From positions 87,002-151,001 of the forward strand of contig NZ_MDDN01000007.1 of NCBI RefSeq assembly GCF_001708185.1: a stretch of 64,000 nt of DNA, written 5' to 3'. How positions within the stretch are numbered: position 1 is the stretch's first letter; every line of letters starts with the position of its first letter. The position numbers were made by a program, and so were the translations under genes. This document shows positions 7,355 to 17,083 of the stretch, piece by piece. The notes below the pieces were generated by a model. The model made no database searches. It worked only from the letters and a program-made list of their open reading frames with translations, and was not told where the DNA came from. Source of the DNA: Lysinibacillus xylanilyticus (GTDB lineage Bacteria; Bacillota; Bacilli; Bacillales_A; Planococcaceae).

Positions 7355-9739
7355 TTAGTTACGCAGTGGTTTTCCTTTTAGAAGCATGTGTTGCATTCTT
7401 TGTTGAGATAAAGGATCTGCAACTAAGCTTAGGAACGCCTCACGCTCAAGGTTTAATAGGTATTGTTCATCTACTAATGTGCCATATGGAACTTTACCAC
7501 CAGCAATGACATACGCTAATTTTTTAGCGATTTTTAAATCGTGTTCACTAATATAGCCTGATTCAAACATTCCTTGCGCACCGATTAGTAGCGTACCGTA
7601 GCCTGATGCACCGACTACAGGAACTTTCGTAGGTACAGGTGCTTGATAGCCTGCCTCATAAAGCGCTAGTGCAGCTTGTTTTGCATCATATAGTTGGTGA
7701 TCTGGGTTAACAGAAATCCCATCAGCAAAGTTTAAGTAGTTATTTTCACGTGCTTCTTCGCCAGATGTCGAAACTTTTGCCATCGCAACTGCTTCAAATA
7801 CTTTATTCGCAATATGTTGATAGTCTACCTCAACACCATTTGGTAGCCCTTTAAGGAACTTTTGGTATAGTGCCTTATTACCGCCGCCGCCAGGAATTAA
7901 TCCTACGCCAACTTCTACTAAGCCCATATATGTTTCCATTGTTGCTTGAATATGTGCAGCTGGTAAGCAAACCTCTGCTCCACCACCAAGTGTCATAGCA
8001 AAAGGTGCTGCCACAACAGGCTTGCGAGAGTATTTAATCTTTTGCATCGCATCTTGGAATGCTTTAATAACGAAATCTAGCTCAAAAATATTATCATCCT
8101 GTGCTTCTACTAAAATCATTCCTAGATTCGCACCAACACAGAAGTTTTTCCCTTGGTTACCGATGACTAAGCCTTTATAGTTAGCTTCTACTTCATCGAT
8201 CGCAAAGTTAATCATTTGAATAATGTCTAAGCCTATTGCATTTGATTGAGAGTGGAATTCAAGTAATGCAATTCCGTCACCTAAATCTATTAAACTAGCA
8301 CCTGTATTTGATTTAATAACGCCATGTTTTTTCTTATAGCGTTTTAAGTTAATTTCCTTTTCATTAACTGGCACTTTAACGTATTCAGAGCCATTATAAA
8401 ATGCTAGGTCACCGTCAATTTCCGAATAGAAAGTTTCAAAGCCGCTTGCTAACATATCTTTGACAAATGCCGGCACCTCACGACCCTCAGCCTCCATTTT
8501 GGCTACGGACTCTTTCACGCCAATTGCATCCCATAGTTCAAACGGACCTTGCTGCCAGCCGAAGCCCCATTTCATGGCATTGTCAATTGCAACAATATCA
8601 TCAGCAATTTCACCGTGTAGCTGCGCCGAGTAAATCAACGTTGGAGCGAATATCCCCCATAGTAACTCTCCTGTACGATCCTTAGCATATGTTAATGCTT
8701 TCACTTTATTTGCTAACCCACGAGTTTGTTTTGCCATTTCGATAGATGGTGTTTTTAATTTTTTCACTGGGCTATACGTTAATGTGCTTGGATCAATTTC
8801 AAGTATTTCCTTACCTTGCTTTATGAAGAACCCTTGACCAGATTTTGCTCCTAGCCAACCGTTTGTGACCATATTCTGTAGGAATTCTGGTACTGCAAAT
8901 ACTTGCTGCTCTTCACCTGTCGTTTGATCATAGACGTTTTTCGCTACGTGGATAAATGTATCTAACCCAACTACATCTAGCGTTCGGAAGGTAGCAGATT
9001 TGGGACGCCCGATTAATGGACCCGTTACAGAATCCACCTCACCAACTGAATAACCACCTTTCATCATTTCTTGTAAAGTGATGAGTAAACCGTACGTTCC
9101 AATTCGGTTGGCAATGAAGTTCGGTGTATCCTTAGCAAGTACGACACCTTTCCCAAGGACATCTTCGCCAAATGTTTTCATAAAGCTTACAACCTCTGGC
9201 GCTGTTGTGTTCGCTGGAATGACCTCCAGTAATTTCAAGTAGCGAGGTGGGTTGAAAAAGTGAGTTCCTAGGAAATGCTTTTTAAAATCTTCGGAACGCC
9301 CTTCTGCCATTGCATTTATGCTTATGCCAGATGTGTTTGAACTAAGAATTGTGCCAGGTTTACGTACTGCATCAATTTTTTCATATAGACTTTGTTTAAT
9401 CGCTAAATTTTCAACGACAACTTCAATGATCCAATCTACATCTTTTAATTTCTCTAAATCGTCCTCAAAGTTACCAACCGTTAGTAGTGATAAATTTTTC
9501 TTAGAAGTAAGTGGTGCTGGCTTTTGCTTTAATAACTTTTGAAGAGCCCCGTTTACAATACGATTTCTTACCGCAGGATGCTCTAAAGAAAGACCCTTTG
9601 CTTCTTCCTCTTTTATTAATTCCTTCGGTGCAATGTCTAATAATAATGTTGGAATACCGATGTTTGCTAAATGTGCTGCAATCCCAGAACCCATTACTCC
9701 AGAACCTAGAACAGCCGCTTTTTTAATGTTATAAGTCAC
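7355..9739 (-). CDS. fadN: 3-hydroxyacyl-CoA dehydrogenase/enoyl-CoA hydratase FadN
   Basis: Bifunctional beta-oxidation enzyme, 794 aa. The N-terminal NAD-binding Rossmann motif AVLGSGVMGSGIAAHLAN opens the hydroxyacyl-CoA dehydrogenase part. The C-terminal third carries enoyl-CoA hydratase features (VVAAPFAMTLGGGAEVCL and GLIPGGGGN). The start is a GTG at 9739 placed 8 nt after AAGGGGG; the ATG 66 nt further upstream overlaps the FadR box and has no ribosome binding site. It is the first gene of the fad operon. Confidence 0.95.
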   Translation of the reverse strand: MTYNIKKAAVLGSGVMGSGIAAHLANIGIPTLLLDIAPKELIKEEEAKGLSLEHPAVRNRIVNGALQKLLKQKPAPLTSKKNLSLLTVGNFEDDLEKLKDVDWIIEVVVENLAIKQSLYEKIDAVRKPGTILSSNTSGISINAMAEGRSEDFKKHFLGTHFFNPPRYLKLLEVIPANTTAPEVVSFMKTFGEDVLGKGVVLAKDTPNFIANRIGTYGLLITLQEMMKGGYSVGEVDSVTGPLIGRPKSATFRTLDVVGLDTFIHVAKNVYDQTTGEEQQVFAVPEFLQNMVTNGWLGAKSGQGFFIKQGKEILEIDPSTLTYSPVKKLKTPSIEMAKQTRGLANKVKALTYAKDRTGELLWGIFAPTLIYSAQLHGEIADDIVAIDNAMKWGFGWQQGPFELWDAIGVKESVAKMEAEGREVPAFVKDMLASGFETFYSEIDGDLAFYNGSEYVKVPVNEKEINLKRYKKKHGVIKSNTGASLIDLGDGIALLEFHSQSNAIGLDIIQMINFAIDEVEANYKGLVIGNQGKNFCVGANLGMILVEAQDDNIFELDFVIKAFQDAMQKIKYSRKPVVAAPFAMTLGGGAEVCLPAAHIQATMETYMGLVEVGVGLIPGGGGNKALYQKFLKGLPNGVEVDYQHIANKVFEAVAMAKVSTSGEEARENNYLNFADGISVNPDHQLYDAKQAALALYEAGYQAPVPTKVPVVGASGYGTLLIGAQGMFESGYISEHDLKIAKKLAYVIAGGKVPYGTLVDEQYLLNLEREAFLSLVADPLSQQRMQHMLLKGKPLRN

Positions 9740-9764
9740 AAGCAATTCCCCCTTATTCTCCCAT

Positions 9765-9782
9765 TGAATGAATAGCCATTCA
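9765..9782 (-). promoter_or_regulatory. FadR operator upstream of fadN
   Basis: TGAATGAATAGCCATTCA matches the B. subtilis FadR box (TGAATGAMTANTCATTCA) at 17 of 18 positions. It lies 26 bp upstream of the fadN start. FadR represses fad genes and is released by long-chain acyl-CoA in Bacillus. The repressor gene itself is not in this window. Confidence 0.88.
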
Positions 9783-10161
9783 TTTTTTGTCCAAAAAAAT
9801 ATCAAGTTTACCTTAGTGTATTTTCGTCCAGATTTTGCATTGATCTAGTTCAATTCAAGTTTAACGCGCTAGCGCCTTCTGTGACATACGACTAAGGCTT
9901 ATTTTCGTTCAGCTACCATTTTTATATCAGAGGTAAATATTTTCCGCTGAATGAAAATAAAACTACTTTTTCTGATTTTAGTGTAGATTATTTTGTTTAA
10001 TTTAGCAATCTTTTTTCATCATTATTTTTTGCAATATACAACTTTTTTTGTTTTTTACGAGCGAAAACAAAACAATAAGTAGATAACAACCATACCAAAC
10101 AGAAAACTTTCAGGTTGCGCAAAAAATGTGTAGAATGGAAAGCAAGGAGAGTGAAACACTA
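9783..10161. other. Divergent intergenic region fadN/thioredoxin
   Basis: AT-rich, with no credible gene. It contains an inverted pair (TTTTCGTTCAGC near 9902 and GCTGAATGAAAAT near 9944) that could be an operator, plus T-rich stretches near 10010-10050. The promoters of both flanking transcripts must lie here, but no clear -35/-10 pair stands out. Confidence 0.4.
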
Positions 10162-10479
10162 ATGAAAACAATTACAACTGCTGAACAATTTAATGAACTA
10201 ATTTCTGGTGACAAAAAGGTTCTTGTGAAATTTTACGCTGGCTGGTGCCCAGATTGCACACGCATGGATATGTTCATCGATCCAATTATCGAAGAGTACA
10301 GCCAATATGACTGGCACGAACTTAATCGCGATGAGCTTCCAGAAATTGCGGACAAATATGATGTAATGGGTATTCCAAGCCTATTAATTTTCCAAAACGG
10401 TGAAAAATTAGCGCACTTACATAGCGCCAATGCTAAATCACCTCAGCAAGTTATTGAGTTCTTATCTGCACAACAATAA
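10162..10479 (+). CDS. Thioredoxin-family protein
   Basis: Cytoplasmic thioredoxin-fold protein, 105 aa. The active site is CPDC in KFYAGWCPDCTRMDMFI near residue 29; the family cis-Pro is in MGIPSLLIFQNGE. The CPDC variant is common in the YtpP/YdbP-type thioredoxins of Bacillales. ATG at 10162 follows AAGGAG at 12 nt; the ATG 36 nt upstream has no ribosome binding site. It is monocistronic with its own strong terminator. The in vivo substrate is unknown. Confidence 0.88.
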   Translation: MKTITTAEQFNELISGDKKVLVKFYAGWCPDCTRMDMFIDPIIEEYSQYDWHELNRDELPEIADKYDVMGIPSLLIFQNGEKLAHLHSANAKSPQQVIEFLSAQQ

Positions 10480-10485
10480 TTAAAA

Positions 10486-10523
10486 AAAGAGCTGCATTTC
10501 TTGTTGAAATGCAGCTCTTTTTT
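10486..10523 (+). terminator. Terminator after the thioredoxin gene
   Basis: AAAGAGCTGCATTTC pairs perfectly with GAAATGCAGCTCTTT around TTGTT, followed by T residues. The next gene's ribosome binding site begins only about 5 nt later. Confidence 0.93.
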
Positions 10524-10538
10524 AGAAAGGAAATTTTG

Positions 10539-11042
10539 ATGCGCAAACAATTATCACTGCTCGGAAAATCACAATATGATGCATCGATTTCGCCAAACTA
10601 TCGTAATTCTGCCTGTGGACCTACAACTGTACACGTAGTCTTAAACTATTTAGAAGATCAAGCTCCTTCGGTAAATGAACTTTATAAACTTCTTGGCGGC
10701 ACAAAAATCGGGTTATTTAAATGGCGTCTAATTCGCAATCTTCGCCGGCTTCGTCCAACATGGGATATTCGTGATTGTACATTAAAGGAGGCAATGCAGG
10801 AAATCGATGCAGGCCGCCCTGTCGCCATACGCTTTGACAGATATTTCAGCCTAAAATGGCGCGATAAAAAATCTGCCTTCGCCTATCATTGGGTACCTCT
10901 TATTGGCTATGAAATACGAAATGATGAGCTATTGTTAATATTCCATGATAATGGTGGCCGTGATCGTGAAAGTAAAATTCGAACGGCTCCTTTTAAAGAT
11001 AATGAAAAAGTATTGAGCTTCGTGAAAATTACACCGAACTAA
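10539..11042 (+). CDS. C39-like peptidase-fold protein
   Basis: 167-aa protein with a papain-like C39 fold. The probable nucleophile cysteine is in NSACGPTTVHVVLNYL near residue 27, a histidine is in FAYHWVPLIGYE and an acidic/Asn position in FHDNGG. No signal peptide is seen, so it is probably cytoplasmic. Such stand-alone C39_2 proteins often have unknown substrates. ATG at 10539 follows GAAAGGA; the earlier in-frame ATG lies inside the preceding terminator and is rejected. Confidence 0.75.
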   Translation: MRKQLSLLGKSQYDASISPNYRNSACGPTTVHVVLNYLEDQAPSVNELYKLLGGTKIGLFKWRLIRNLRRLRPTWDIRDCTLKEAMQEIDAGRPVAIRFDRYFSLKWRDKKSAFAYHWVPLIGYEIRNDELLLIFHDNGGRDRESKIRTAPFKDNEKVLSFVKITPN

Positions 11043-11045
11043 GTG

Positions 11046-11080
11046 AGAGCGTGCCTGCAATGTCTAGACACGCTCTTCTT
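11046..11080 (+). terminator. Probable terminator of the C39-like gene
   Basis: AGAGCGTG pairs with CACGCTCT 4 nt after the stop codon, but the T run is short (TCTT), so it may be weak. Confidence 0.6.
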
Positions 11081-11168
11081 ATAATTCAACGCTTATTTAC
11101 TTTTCTCAAGAATATCCTTTAGAACTTGTGCAAAAATATCTGTTGTTCTATACATTTGGTGATAAGCC

Positions 11169-11199
11169 AAAAAAAGCAGAGCATATTTCTATACTCTGC
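11169..11199 (-). terminator. Terminator of the ypcP-like gene
   Basis: GCAGAGTATAG pairs with TATGCTCTGC (minus strand) and is followed by TTTTTTTGGC. It lies 23 nt beyond the stop codon. Confidence 0.88.
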
Positions 11200-11222
11200 G
11201 TTGATGATCATGCTGTTTGTTT

Positions 11223-12110
11223 TTAAATAAGCGAATACAGTGAGCGTGCCTGCTTGGCGATTAATGTGTAGCCACGTTGTTCTATTTCTTTGAACGTTTG
11301 AGGCTCGTAATCAGGTAATACTAAGCTCGCTAATTCTGCCTGAATAGGTACATTCGTTTGAATGGTTGCAAGCTCGTGTGACAATTTTAGCATGTCTAGA
11401 TTCTCTTTAATTTTCGTGCGTTGACCAGGCTTTAATTCATCTATTGATGTAAGAACATTTTCGATGGAACCATACGTTTGAATTAATGTAAGTGCCTGCT
11501 TTGGTCCAATTCCTTTAACGCCTGGATAACCGTCACTCGTATCCCCCATAAAAGCTTTAACTTGTGCAAATTGAATTGGTTCGATGCCATATTCTTCAGT
11601 AAAGCGTGTATGCGTATAAACGTCATACTCTGTGTAGCCTTTTTTCGTAAAAGCAATTTCCGTTGATGGTCTTAAAAGTTGCAGTAAATCCTTATCGCCA
11701 CTAATTACCGTAATGTCAGCCTCATCCTGCCATTTCGTAATCATCGAGCCAATTAAATCATCTGCCTCCATTCCTTTAACACCGAAATTTTGCCAGCCGA
11801 TTTGTTCAGATAAATTTTTCGCCATATCAAATTGTGGCAGCATTTCCTCTGGTGGTGCTGGACGATTTGCCTTATAGCCATCAAATAATTCGTTACGGAA
11901 TGTATGGGCACCCATGTCCCAACAAACAGCAAGATGTGTTGGCTTCATGATAGATTGTGCCGTTAATACATGACGCACAAATCCTTGGGCACCATTTGTT
12001 GGTGTCCCATCCGCGAGGCGAATATAATGCCCCATCGCAGCTGACGCAAAAAACGAACGGAATAATAACGCCATGCCATCAACAATTAATAATTTTGGTT
12101 TTGTAGTCAT
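11223..12110 (-). CDS. 5'-3' exonuclease (YpcP family, PolA-like nuclease domain)
   Basis: 295-aa stand-alone flap endonuclease/5'-3' exonuclease corresponding to the N-terminal domain of DNA polymerase I; it removes RNA primers and flaps. Metal-binding acidic motifs are visible: LLIVDGMALLFRSFF, VKGMEADDLIGS, VISGDKDLLQLL and FMGDTSDGYPGVKGIGPKQA with the helix-hairpin-helix. Length equals B. subtilis YpcP. The ATG follows GAGAGGA. It is monocistronic with a terminator. Confidence 0.93.
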   Translation of the reverse strand: MTTKPKLLIVDGMALLFRSFFASAAMGHYIRLADGTPTNGAQGFVRHVLTAQSIMKPTHLAVCWDMGAHTFRNELFDGYKANRPAPPEEMLPQFDMAKNLSEQIGWQNFGVKGMEADDLIGSMITKWQDEADITVISGDKDLLQLLRPSTEIAFTKKGYTEYDVYTHTRFTEEYGIEPIQFAQVKAFMGDTSDGYPGVKGIGPKQALTLIQTYGSIENVLTSIDELKPGQRTKIKENLDMLKLSHELATIQTNVPIQAELASLVLPDYEPQTFKEIEQRGYTLIAKQARSLYSLI

Positions 12111-12242
12111 GATAACTAATCCTCTCTATAACAATACAATGATTGTAGTAATTCATTATTAAGCATTGTTCTATTATAGCAAACTATCATTAAACTTCAT
12201 TGTAAATATATACAAGCCATTGTTCCACGTTCCGCTTCATCA

Positions 12243-13232
12243 CTACCTAATACCAGTTTTGCCTTTCTTTGAAATACGATTGCGATGATCCAGTTGAATC
12301 CCTGTTAGCCAATGTAAAAATGCTGTAACACCCATCTTTACTGTTTCTGGACGTAGATCTCCTTCCTTTGGATCTGCGTAAACAAAGTCAATATGGCGGA
12401 CACCTTCATTTTCTCCAATGAGCTTGAGGATATCGAATAATTCATAGGGAGTTAGTCCACCTGGTGTTGCAGCAGGTACACCTGGTGCGAATATAATATC
12501 AAGTGCGTCTAAATCTACAGATACATAAATACGATCTACCGCATACATCAGCTGACGAAGCATTTCGCGAATTGTTAATTGTATGCCGTCACGACGCATT
12601 TGCTTTAATGTAATCATATGAATGCCTTGTTCTTTCGCGTAATGAATCATTTCCGGCGAATTGAAAAAACCATGTAGCCCTACATTATAAACATGTTTTC
12701 CCTCTACAATGCCTGCCGCAATTAGCTTCTGTATTGGAGAATCCATTGCTAAGCCAATTTCCTCCTGATTCCGTGCATCCAAATGTGTATCAATTTGAAT
12801 AATCCCTATTCGATCTTGTGGGAAAGCATTCTTTATTCCTCTTAAGGAGCAAGCCGTAATCGCATGATCACCACCAATGAGACAGGTGAAACTTTTAGAA
12901 TAAGCGGTACTTAAGCTTTCTGCTGCAGCTTCGATAGCTGACTCTGAAAGCATTCTATCTGTCGCATGAATCGCTACATCACCTACATCCACAACTGCCA
13001 ACGAGCGTAAATCTACTTGCTCATCTAAATTATAGGATTGAAAGCTTGGCCAAGCTTTTCGAAATGCCGTTGGATAGAGTGCTTTTGGGGAAGGTTTACG
13101 TCCATAAGATAATAAAGCACCATACAAAATAATATCTACATCACCCGGAATCGGATTTTCTTTTTGTTTAATCCATTGATGCATAGCTGAACCATTTTCT
13201 TGCTTATACCGCCATTCTGGTTGAATAAACAT
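12243..13232 (-). CDS. Arginase/agmatinase/formiminoglutamase-family ureohydrolase
   Basis: 329-aa manganese ureohydrolase-fold enzyme. The binuclear metal-site motifs are present: LIGGDHAIT, QIDTHLDARN and SVDLDALD. The family hydrolyses arginine, agmatine, formiminoglutamate or guanidine-type substrates; the substrate cannot be fixed here. It is longer than rocF-type arginases by about 30 residues at the N-terminus. The ATG at 13232 follows AGGTGG. No hut or speE genes are adjacent. Confidence 0.88.
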   Translation of the reverse strand: MFIQPEWRYKQENGSAMHQWIKQKENPIPGDVDIILYGALLSYGRKPSPKALYPTAFRKAWPSFQSYNLDEQVDLRSLAVVDVGDVAIHATDRMLSESAIEAAAESLSTAYSKSFTCLIGGDHAITACSLRGIKNAFPQDRIGIIQIDTHLDARNQEEIGLAMDSPIQKLIAAGIVEGKHVYNVGLHGFFNSPEMIHYAKEQGIHMITLKQMRRDGIQLTIREMLRQLMYAVDRIYVSVDLDALDIIFAPGVPAATPGGLTPYELFDILKLIGENEGVRHIDFVYADPKEGDLRPETVKMGVTAFLHWLTGIQLDHRNRISKKGKTGIR

Positions 13233-13528
13233 GTTAACCTACCACCTTCACGTCATTTTTCTATAACTATCTTCAAGTACTTTCATTCTTTATGTATTGA
13301 AAATTCATCAACATATCCACATGAAACGTTTGAACAAAATGTCATCCCATTTTTGGTGATGAGCCAAATGGAAGTCAATTGCCCTATGCTACTTTATTGT
13401 TCACATAAATATACCTAGAGAATTACCTTTGATATTAATAGTACCATTAGTTCGTATAATTTCGTCAAAGTTCGGTATTTCCCCTCTTTTTAAAAAAATT
13501 TTCCACACGCCATTTACCCCAATAACAT
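13233..13528. other. Intergenic, no gene seen
   Basis: About 300 bp of AT-rich sequence upstream of the ureohydrolase gene. A 72-codon open frame crosses it on the plus strand but lacks a ribosome binding site and family resemblance. Nothing else is recognised. Confidence 0.4.
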
Positions 13529-13572
13529 AAAAAGTAGCAAACTAGGCAATGTTCTAGTTTGCTACTTTTTTT
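13529..13572. terminator. Bidirectional terminator
   Basis: AAAAAGTAGCAAACTAG pairs perfectly with CTAGTTTGCTACTTTTT. T runs occur in both directions. On the minus strand it lies about 105 nt past the deacetylase stop codon and can end the polysaccharide operon. Confidence 0.9.
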
Positions 13573-13677
13573 GCTTGGATAAAGTGAACACTAATCTACT
13601 CCACTCCACTTCTTTGCTTTCGATGAATGTTGAGATGGGCGTCTTGTACCTGACATATCTCTTTCGGTACAAATAAA

Positions 13678-14694
13678 TTACTGTCCGTTAATGCGAGACA
13701 AGTTTTGGCAAAGCTCCGCAACCTCGTGCATCGTATAACTTTGAAAGTTATATTGCTGACGTAATTCCTGATAATACTGTAAAATTTCTTCAAGCATAGC
13801 TAAATTTTTTTCAATATTCTTGCCAAAATTATGAGGATGCCACCATAGATGATAAAAAGCCTCAGACGTTGCAGCTGCATGCATGCCCTCTTTAATACGT
13901 TTTATCTTGAAGCCCTCAAAAAACCGTAATGGGCTACAATATGGCCTTAAAAATGCACTTGAACGAATGTTAATAAATGAATCCTTTTGCATTTCAGCTA
14001 ATGTTACTAGATGATTTCCGGTTACATTTACATAGCTATCCAGCCACTTCTTCGCACCTAATAGCCGACCTTTTTTCGTAAATTTTTGAGGATCGTACAA
14101 AGGGTGTTTTTCATTCCCTCTATAGCAAACAAACCCCACATCCTGACAAGCTGTGAAATACGCTTCATTCACTTGATTTCGCGGAAATACAATTGATTTC
14201 ATCGGTGCGATATACTCTTCACATATCATGGCAGTAGCATGTAAATCTGCACGGAAATCCGCTTCAGTTTGGCCATCTTCTAAACAATAAAAATGTGAAA
14301 ATGTATGACTTCCTATTTCCTGATGCGGTGTACGTTTAATCTTCTCAAGTAAGGAGTTACCAAAATGTAAGTGGTCCTCCTGCTCATTTTCTCCTACTTT
14401 AATAAGTTGTGTATGTGCTGCATAGCGCATGTTTTTATATTTTACCGGGATACCTCGTAAGTAATGAGCCATTTCTGCTTTAGTTTCTGCAAACAATAAA
14501 CCAACTGTTGCCCAGGTCGCATGAATACCGTATTGTTCAAACAACTCCAGCATTTCAGGCAATGCCTCACGTACACCGTATAAGTTTTTATTGTATTGAC
14601 CGTATTTAAATACATCGTGGACACCCCAATTCAGCTCAAAATCTAATGATATGACAAGACCCCCACGGTTTACTTTGATTGCTACTTCCTCCAT
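13678..14694 (-). CDS. Polysaccharide deacetylase (NodB-like)
   Basis: 338-aa carbohydrate esterase-like protein. The N-terminus LVISLDFELNWGVHD carries the catalytic/metal aspartates of the NodB fold; QEIGSHTFSHFYCLED has the HxxxH metal site and LWWHPHNFGKN the C-terminal histidine motif. No signal peptide, so it may act on a lipid-linked or cytoplasmic precursor. The ATG overlaps the upstream gene by 13 nt, indicating coupled translation. It is the last gene of the surface-polysaccharide-like operon. Confidence 0.85.
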   Translation of the reverse strand: MEEVAIKVNRGGLVISLDFELNWGVHDVFKYGQYNKNLYGVREALPEMLELFEQYGIHATWATVGLLFAETKAEMAHYLRGIPVKYKNMRYAAHTQLIKVGENEQEDHLHFGNSLLEKIKRTPHQEIGSHTFSHFYCLEDGQTEADFRADLHATAMICEEYIAPMKSIVFPRNQVNEAYFTACQDVGFVCYRGNEKHPLYDPQKFTKKGRLLGAKKWLDSYVNVTGNHLVTLAEMQKDSFINIRSSAFLRPYCSPLRFFEGFKIKRIKEGMHAAATSEAFYHLWWHPHNFGKNIEKNLAMLEEILQYYQELRQQYNFQSYTMHEVAELCQNLSRINGQ

Positions 14695-15428
14695 TTTTGC
14701 ACGCCCAGTAACAGTGCACTTATTTTGGATTGGGTAATATAGCCGGAATAAACATTGACAACCTGTCCACCGAAGCCCAGTTTAAACTCACGAACATTTT
14801 GGTCATCTGTCAGCTTCCCCATATCATATAAATCAAAGTCTTGCTCCTTTAAATGCAATAAATTATGCCATAGTAAGAAACGATTTGCATAACGAGCTGG
14901 TCGTTGTAAATGATCTTGCATCATTTGTGAATGACAAGTCGCTGCATAGTAGGACATTGCTTTTTTAGCGTGTACAATATCGAGTCTATAGCATAATGTT
15001 TGTCCACAAATACTTCGAATCTCGGACAACCATAGTGCTCCTTTATCTTTTAAGAGCGTAATAGCTTCCATTTGAGACTTACTAATTAACTCGAGTTTTT
15101 TCCTTTTGGCAAAATTATTATAAAACTGCTGAAAGGCTCGTAAATTTTCTTCTGATGGTTCCTTATAAATAAAAACTTGGTAGGACTCTTTTTGTGCACG
15201 ACGAAGTATTTTTCGATTACTTTCTGAAAGAGCAAGATATAACGATAACTCACTTTCTGTAAGGTGAATATGAACCGTTTCACTTTTAACAAGTTTACGG
15301 CTAGGTACAAGTGAATGTGTATAACCAACAACCTTCTTTGATTTTCTAACATTGGCTGGCTTTTCTACAAAATAAAAATGCTGCATTGCGATATTCCATC
15401 GCTTACTTTTAATGGACAGAATGAACAT
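14682..15428 (-). CDS. FemAB/GNAT-like protein
   Basis: About 248 aa with a GNAT-superfamily, FemAB-like C-terminal half (KGALWLSEIRSICGQTLCYRLDI and SYYAATCHSQMM). FemAB-type proteins transfer amino acids or acyl groups to cell-envelope precursors. The start is uncertain: ATG at 15428 is used, but 15377 is possible, and the ribosome binding site is weak because of overlap with the upstream gene. It is coupled to the deacetylase downstream. No signal peptide. Substrate unknown. Confidence 0.7.
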   Translation of the reverse strand: MFILSIKSKRWNIAMQHFYFVEKPANVRKSKKVVGYTHSLVPSRKLVKSETVHIHLTESELSLYLALSESNRKILRRAQKESYQVFIYKEPSEENLRAFQQFYNNFAKRKKLELISKSQMEAITLLKDKGALWLSEIRSICGQTLCYRLDIVHAKKAMSYYAATCHSQMMQDHLQRPARYANRFLLWHNLLHLKEQDFDLYDMGKLTDDQNVREFKLGFGGQVVNVYSGYITQSKISALLLGVQKWRK

Positions 15429-17082
15429 CGCCCCCACTCTCTGTGTATTTTTCTACATGATTTCGTTCATAACGAGCACATTTGAAATGTTTCATTCGAG
15501 AAATACGTTTATAACCTAGCTGCAATAGTCGTTTACGCTTTCGCCATTGCCAAAAGCTTGCTGTAACCCAAAGTGTTTGTGCAGGTTTCATTTTTTGAAA
15601 AAAAGCTGTTATAATATCGATATTTTTATAAACATCATAGGTTAAAAAATAGGTCTGCTTCGGCAATGCTTCAACAATTTGCAATTCATCTACACGCCAG
15701 TTCACAGCATGTAATGCAAACGCAGCCTTATTCTTTTCAGCAAAGGAATCTTTATAAATGGTGTATCCCTTATAAAATAGAGAAATAATTTCTTCATCAT
15801 CGAGTTGCATCGCCTCCTGTATTGACAACTCCTCAAACAAATCTCCTACAGGCCGATGCGGTGTGACACTATCTGATGGGGATAATTCATATAAATCCAC
15901 TAGCTTAAAACGAATAAATTTTTCTACGAATAGTTGTCCATATTCTAGCCAATCTTTTACCTTTCCATACTTTACTAAGTACCGTAATTGACCGAGCGTA
16001 TTGCGTTTCCAGTCAACAACACGATAATTGCCTTTTAACATTTCCTTTATTCGTTCCTTCAGCGAATAATGACCTACTAATAGTTTTGCCCGCTTCGTTC
16101 CACTGCCTACAAGCATACGCCTTGTAAAATCAATACTAGAGCGCCAGTCAAACTTATAAGGCTCATAACCAATACTCATATCGAATAAATGATAGTTTTC
16201 AGAAAAGGTGCGCTTGATAATTTCCTGATTAACTAATCTACCAGGCCCAAATATATTAAATGTCGGCTCATGCGCAAGGGCGTAAGTGACATAACGTCCT
16301 CGACAGCAAATGCCATAGGTGAAGGCAATCCATTGGTTTTCAAAAACAAGTGCGTCTACCTCGACTTGCAATGCCTCCCCTTTAAGAAGTGTTAGCCGTT
16401 CGAAAAAATCTCTTTTCTTTCCTTTTGTAAAATCACTCGTATCTAGCTTTTTGGCCCATCGCCGATCAAACAATCTAAACATTTGCCAAAGCTCGTCCCG
16501 CGAAGGTACTGTCCTCGTTAATGAACCTAAATTCCGCAGCTTTCGTTCCCTTCTATCCACACCATGCATTTTTCTACGTTGATTGAAATGCTTATGGAAA
16601 TCTATATCGCGAAAGGCAAGATACGGTGTCACTACACGAAAAATACTCGGTTGTAACTGCCTTTCAACAAAATATTGTTCAATCACCTTTGTAGACTCTT
16701 TGCTTTCCAATAATCCATGAAACGAAAATATGACATCTTTATGCCGTTCGATGAGCTGATCAAATACAAAGGTTATAGCGGGCAGCAGCCATTCCTTTTT
16801 CGCTACAACACCTGAATAATTTGCAATATTTTCTCCCGTAAAGGCATAAATTCGTATCCCCCATCGAAGTCGAACTGTGAATGGGAAAAAGGCAATGATA
16901 TGACCATTTTCTTCAACAGCGTAGAGCTCAACACGCGCTCTTCGCCCAACTATTTGCCACCAGTTATAAAACCAAGAAAATTCTATAAATGGATTATCAT
17001 TAACCTCAGCTGCTAAAATTTCATCCCAAATATCCTTGTACCACATGAGCTCATCATCTGTTCGAATGCGAATTAATTGCAA
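15409..17082 (-). CDS. CelD/FemAB-like GNAT protein, paralogue 1
   Basis: 557-aa cytoplasmic protein with an N-terminal CelD-like GNAT domain (NDNPFIEFSWFYNWWQIVG, then FNIFGPGRLVNQEII and DMSIGYEPYKFDWR). Related proteins act in cellulose, polyglutamate or capsule modification. The start is a TTG at 17082, directly after the upstream stop codon and 5-6 nt after AAAGGTGAT. It aligns end to end with the 555-aa protein at 20817-22484 (NDNPFIEF, LLESK, GYEPYKF shared), so the two arose by duplication. Confidence 0.78.
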   Translation of the reverse strand: MQLIRIRTDDELMWYKDIWDEILAAEVNDNPFIEFSWFYNWWQIVGRRARVELYAVEENGHIIAFFPFTVRLRWGIRIYAFTGENIANYSGVVAKKEWLLPAITFVFDQLIERHKDVIFSFHGLLESKESTKVIEQYFVERQLQPSIFRVVTPYLAFRDIDFHKHFNQRRKMHGVDRRERKLRNLGSLTRTVPSRDELWQMFRLFDRRWAKKLDTSDFTKGKKRDFFERLTLLKGEALQVEVDALVFENQWIAFTYGICCRGRYVTYALAHEPTFNIFGPGRLVNQEIIKRTFSENYHLFDMSIGYEPYKFDWRSSIDFTRRMLVGSGTKRAKLLVGHYSLKERIKEMLKGNYRVVDWKRNTLGQLRYLVKYGKVKDWLEYGQLFVEKFIRFKLVDLYELSPSDSVTPHRPVGDLFEELSIQEAMQLDDEEIISLFYKGYTIYKDSFAEKNKAAFALHAVNWRVDELQIVEALPKQTYFLTYDVYKNIDIITAFFQKMKPAQTLWVTASFWQWRKRKRLLQLGYKRISRMKHFKCARYERNHVEKYTESGGDVHSVH

Positions 17083-17083
17083 A

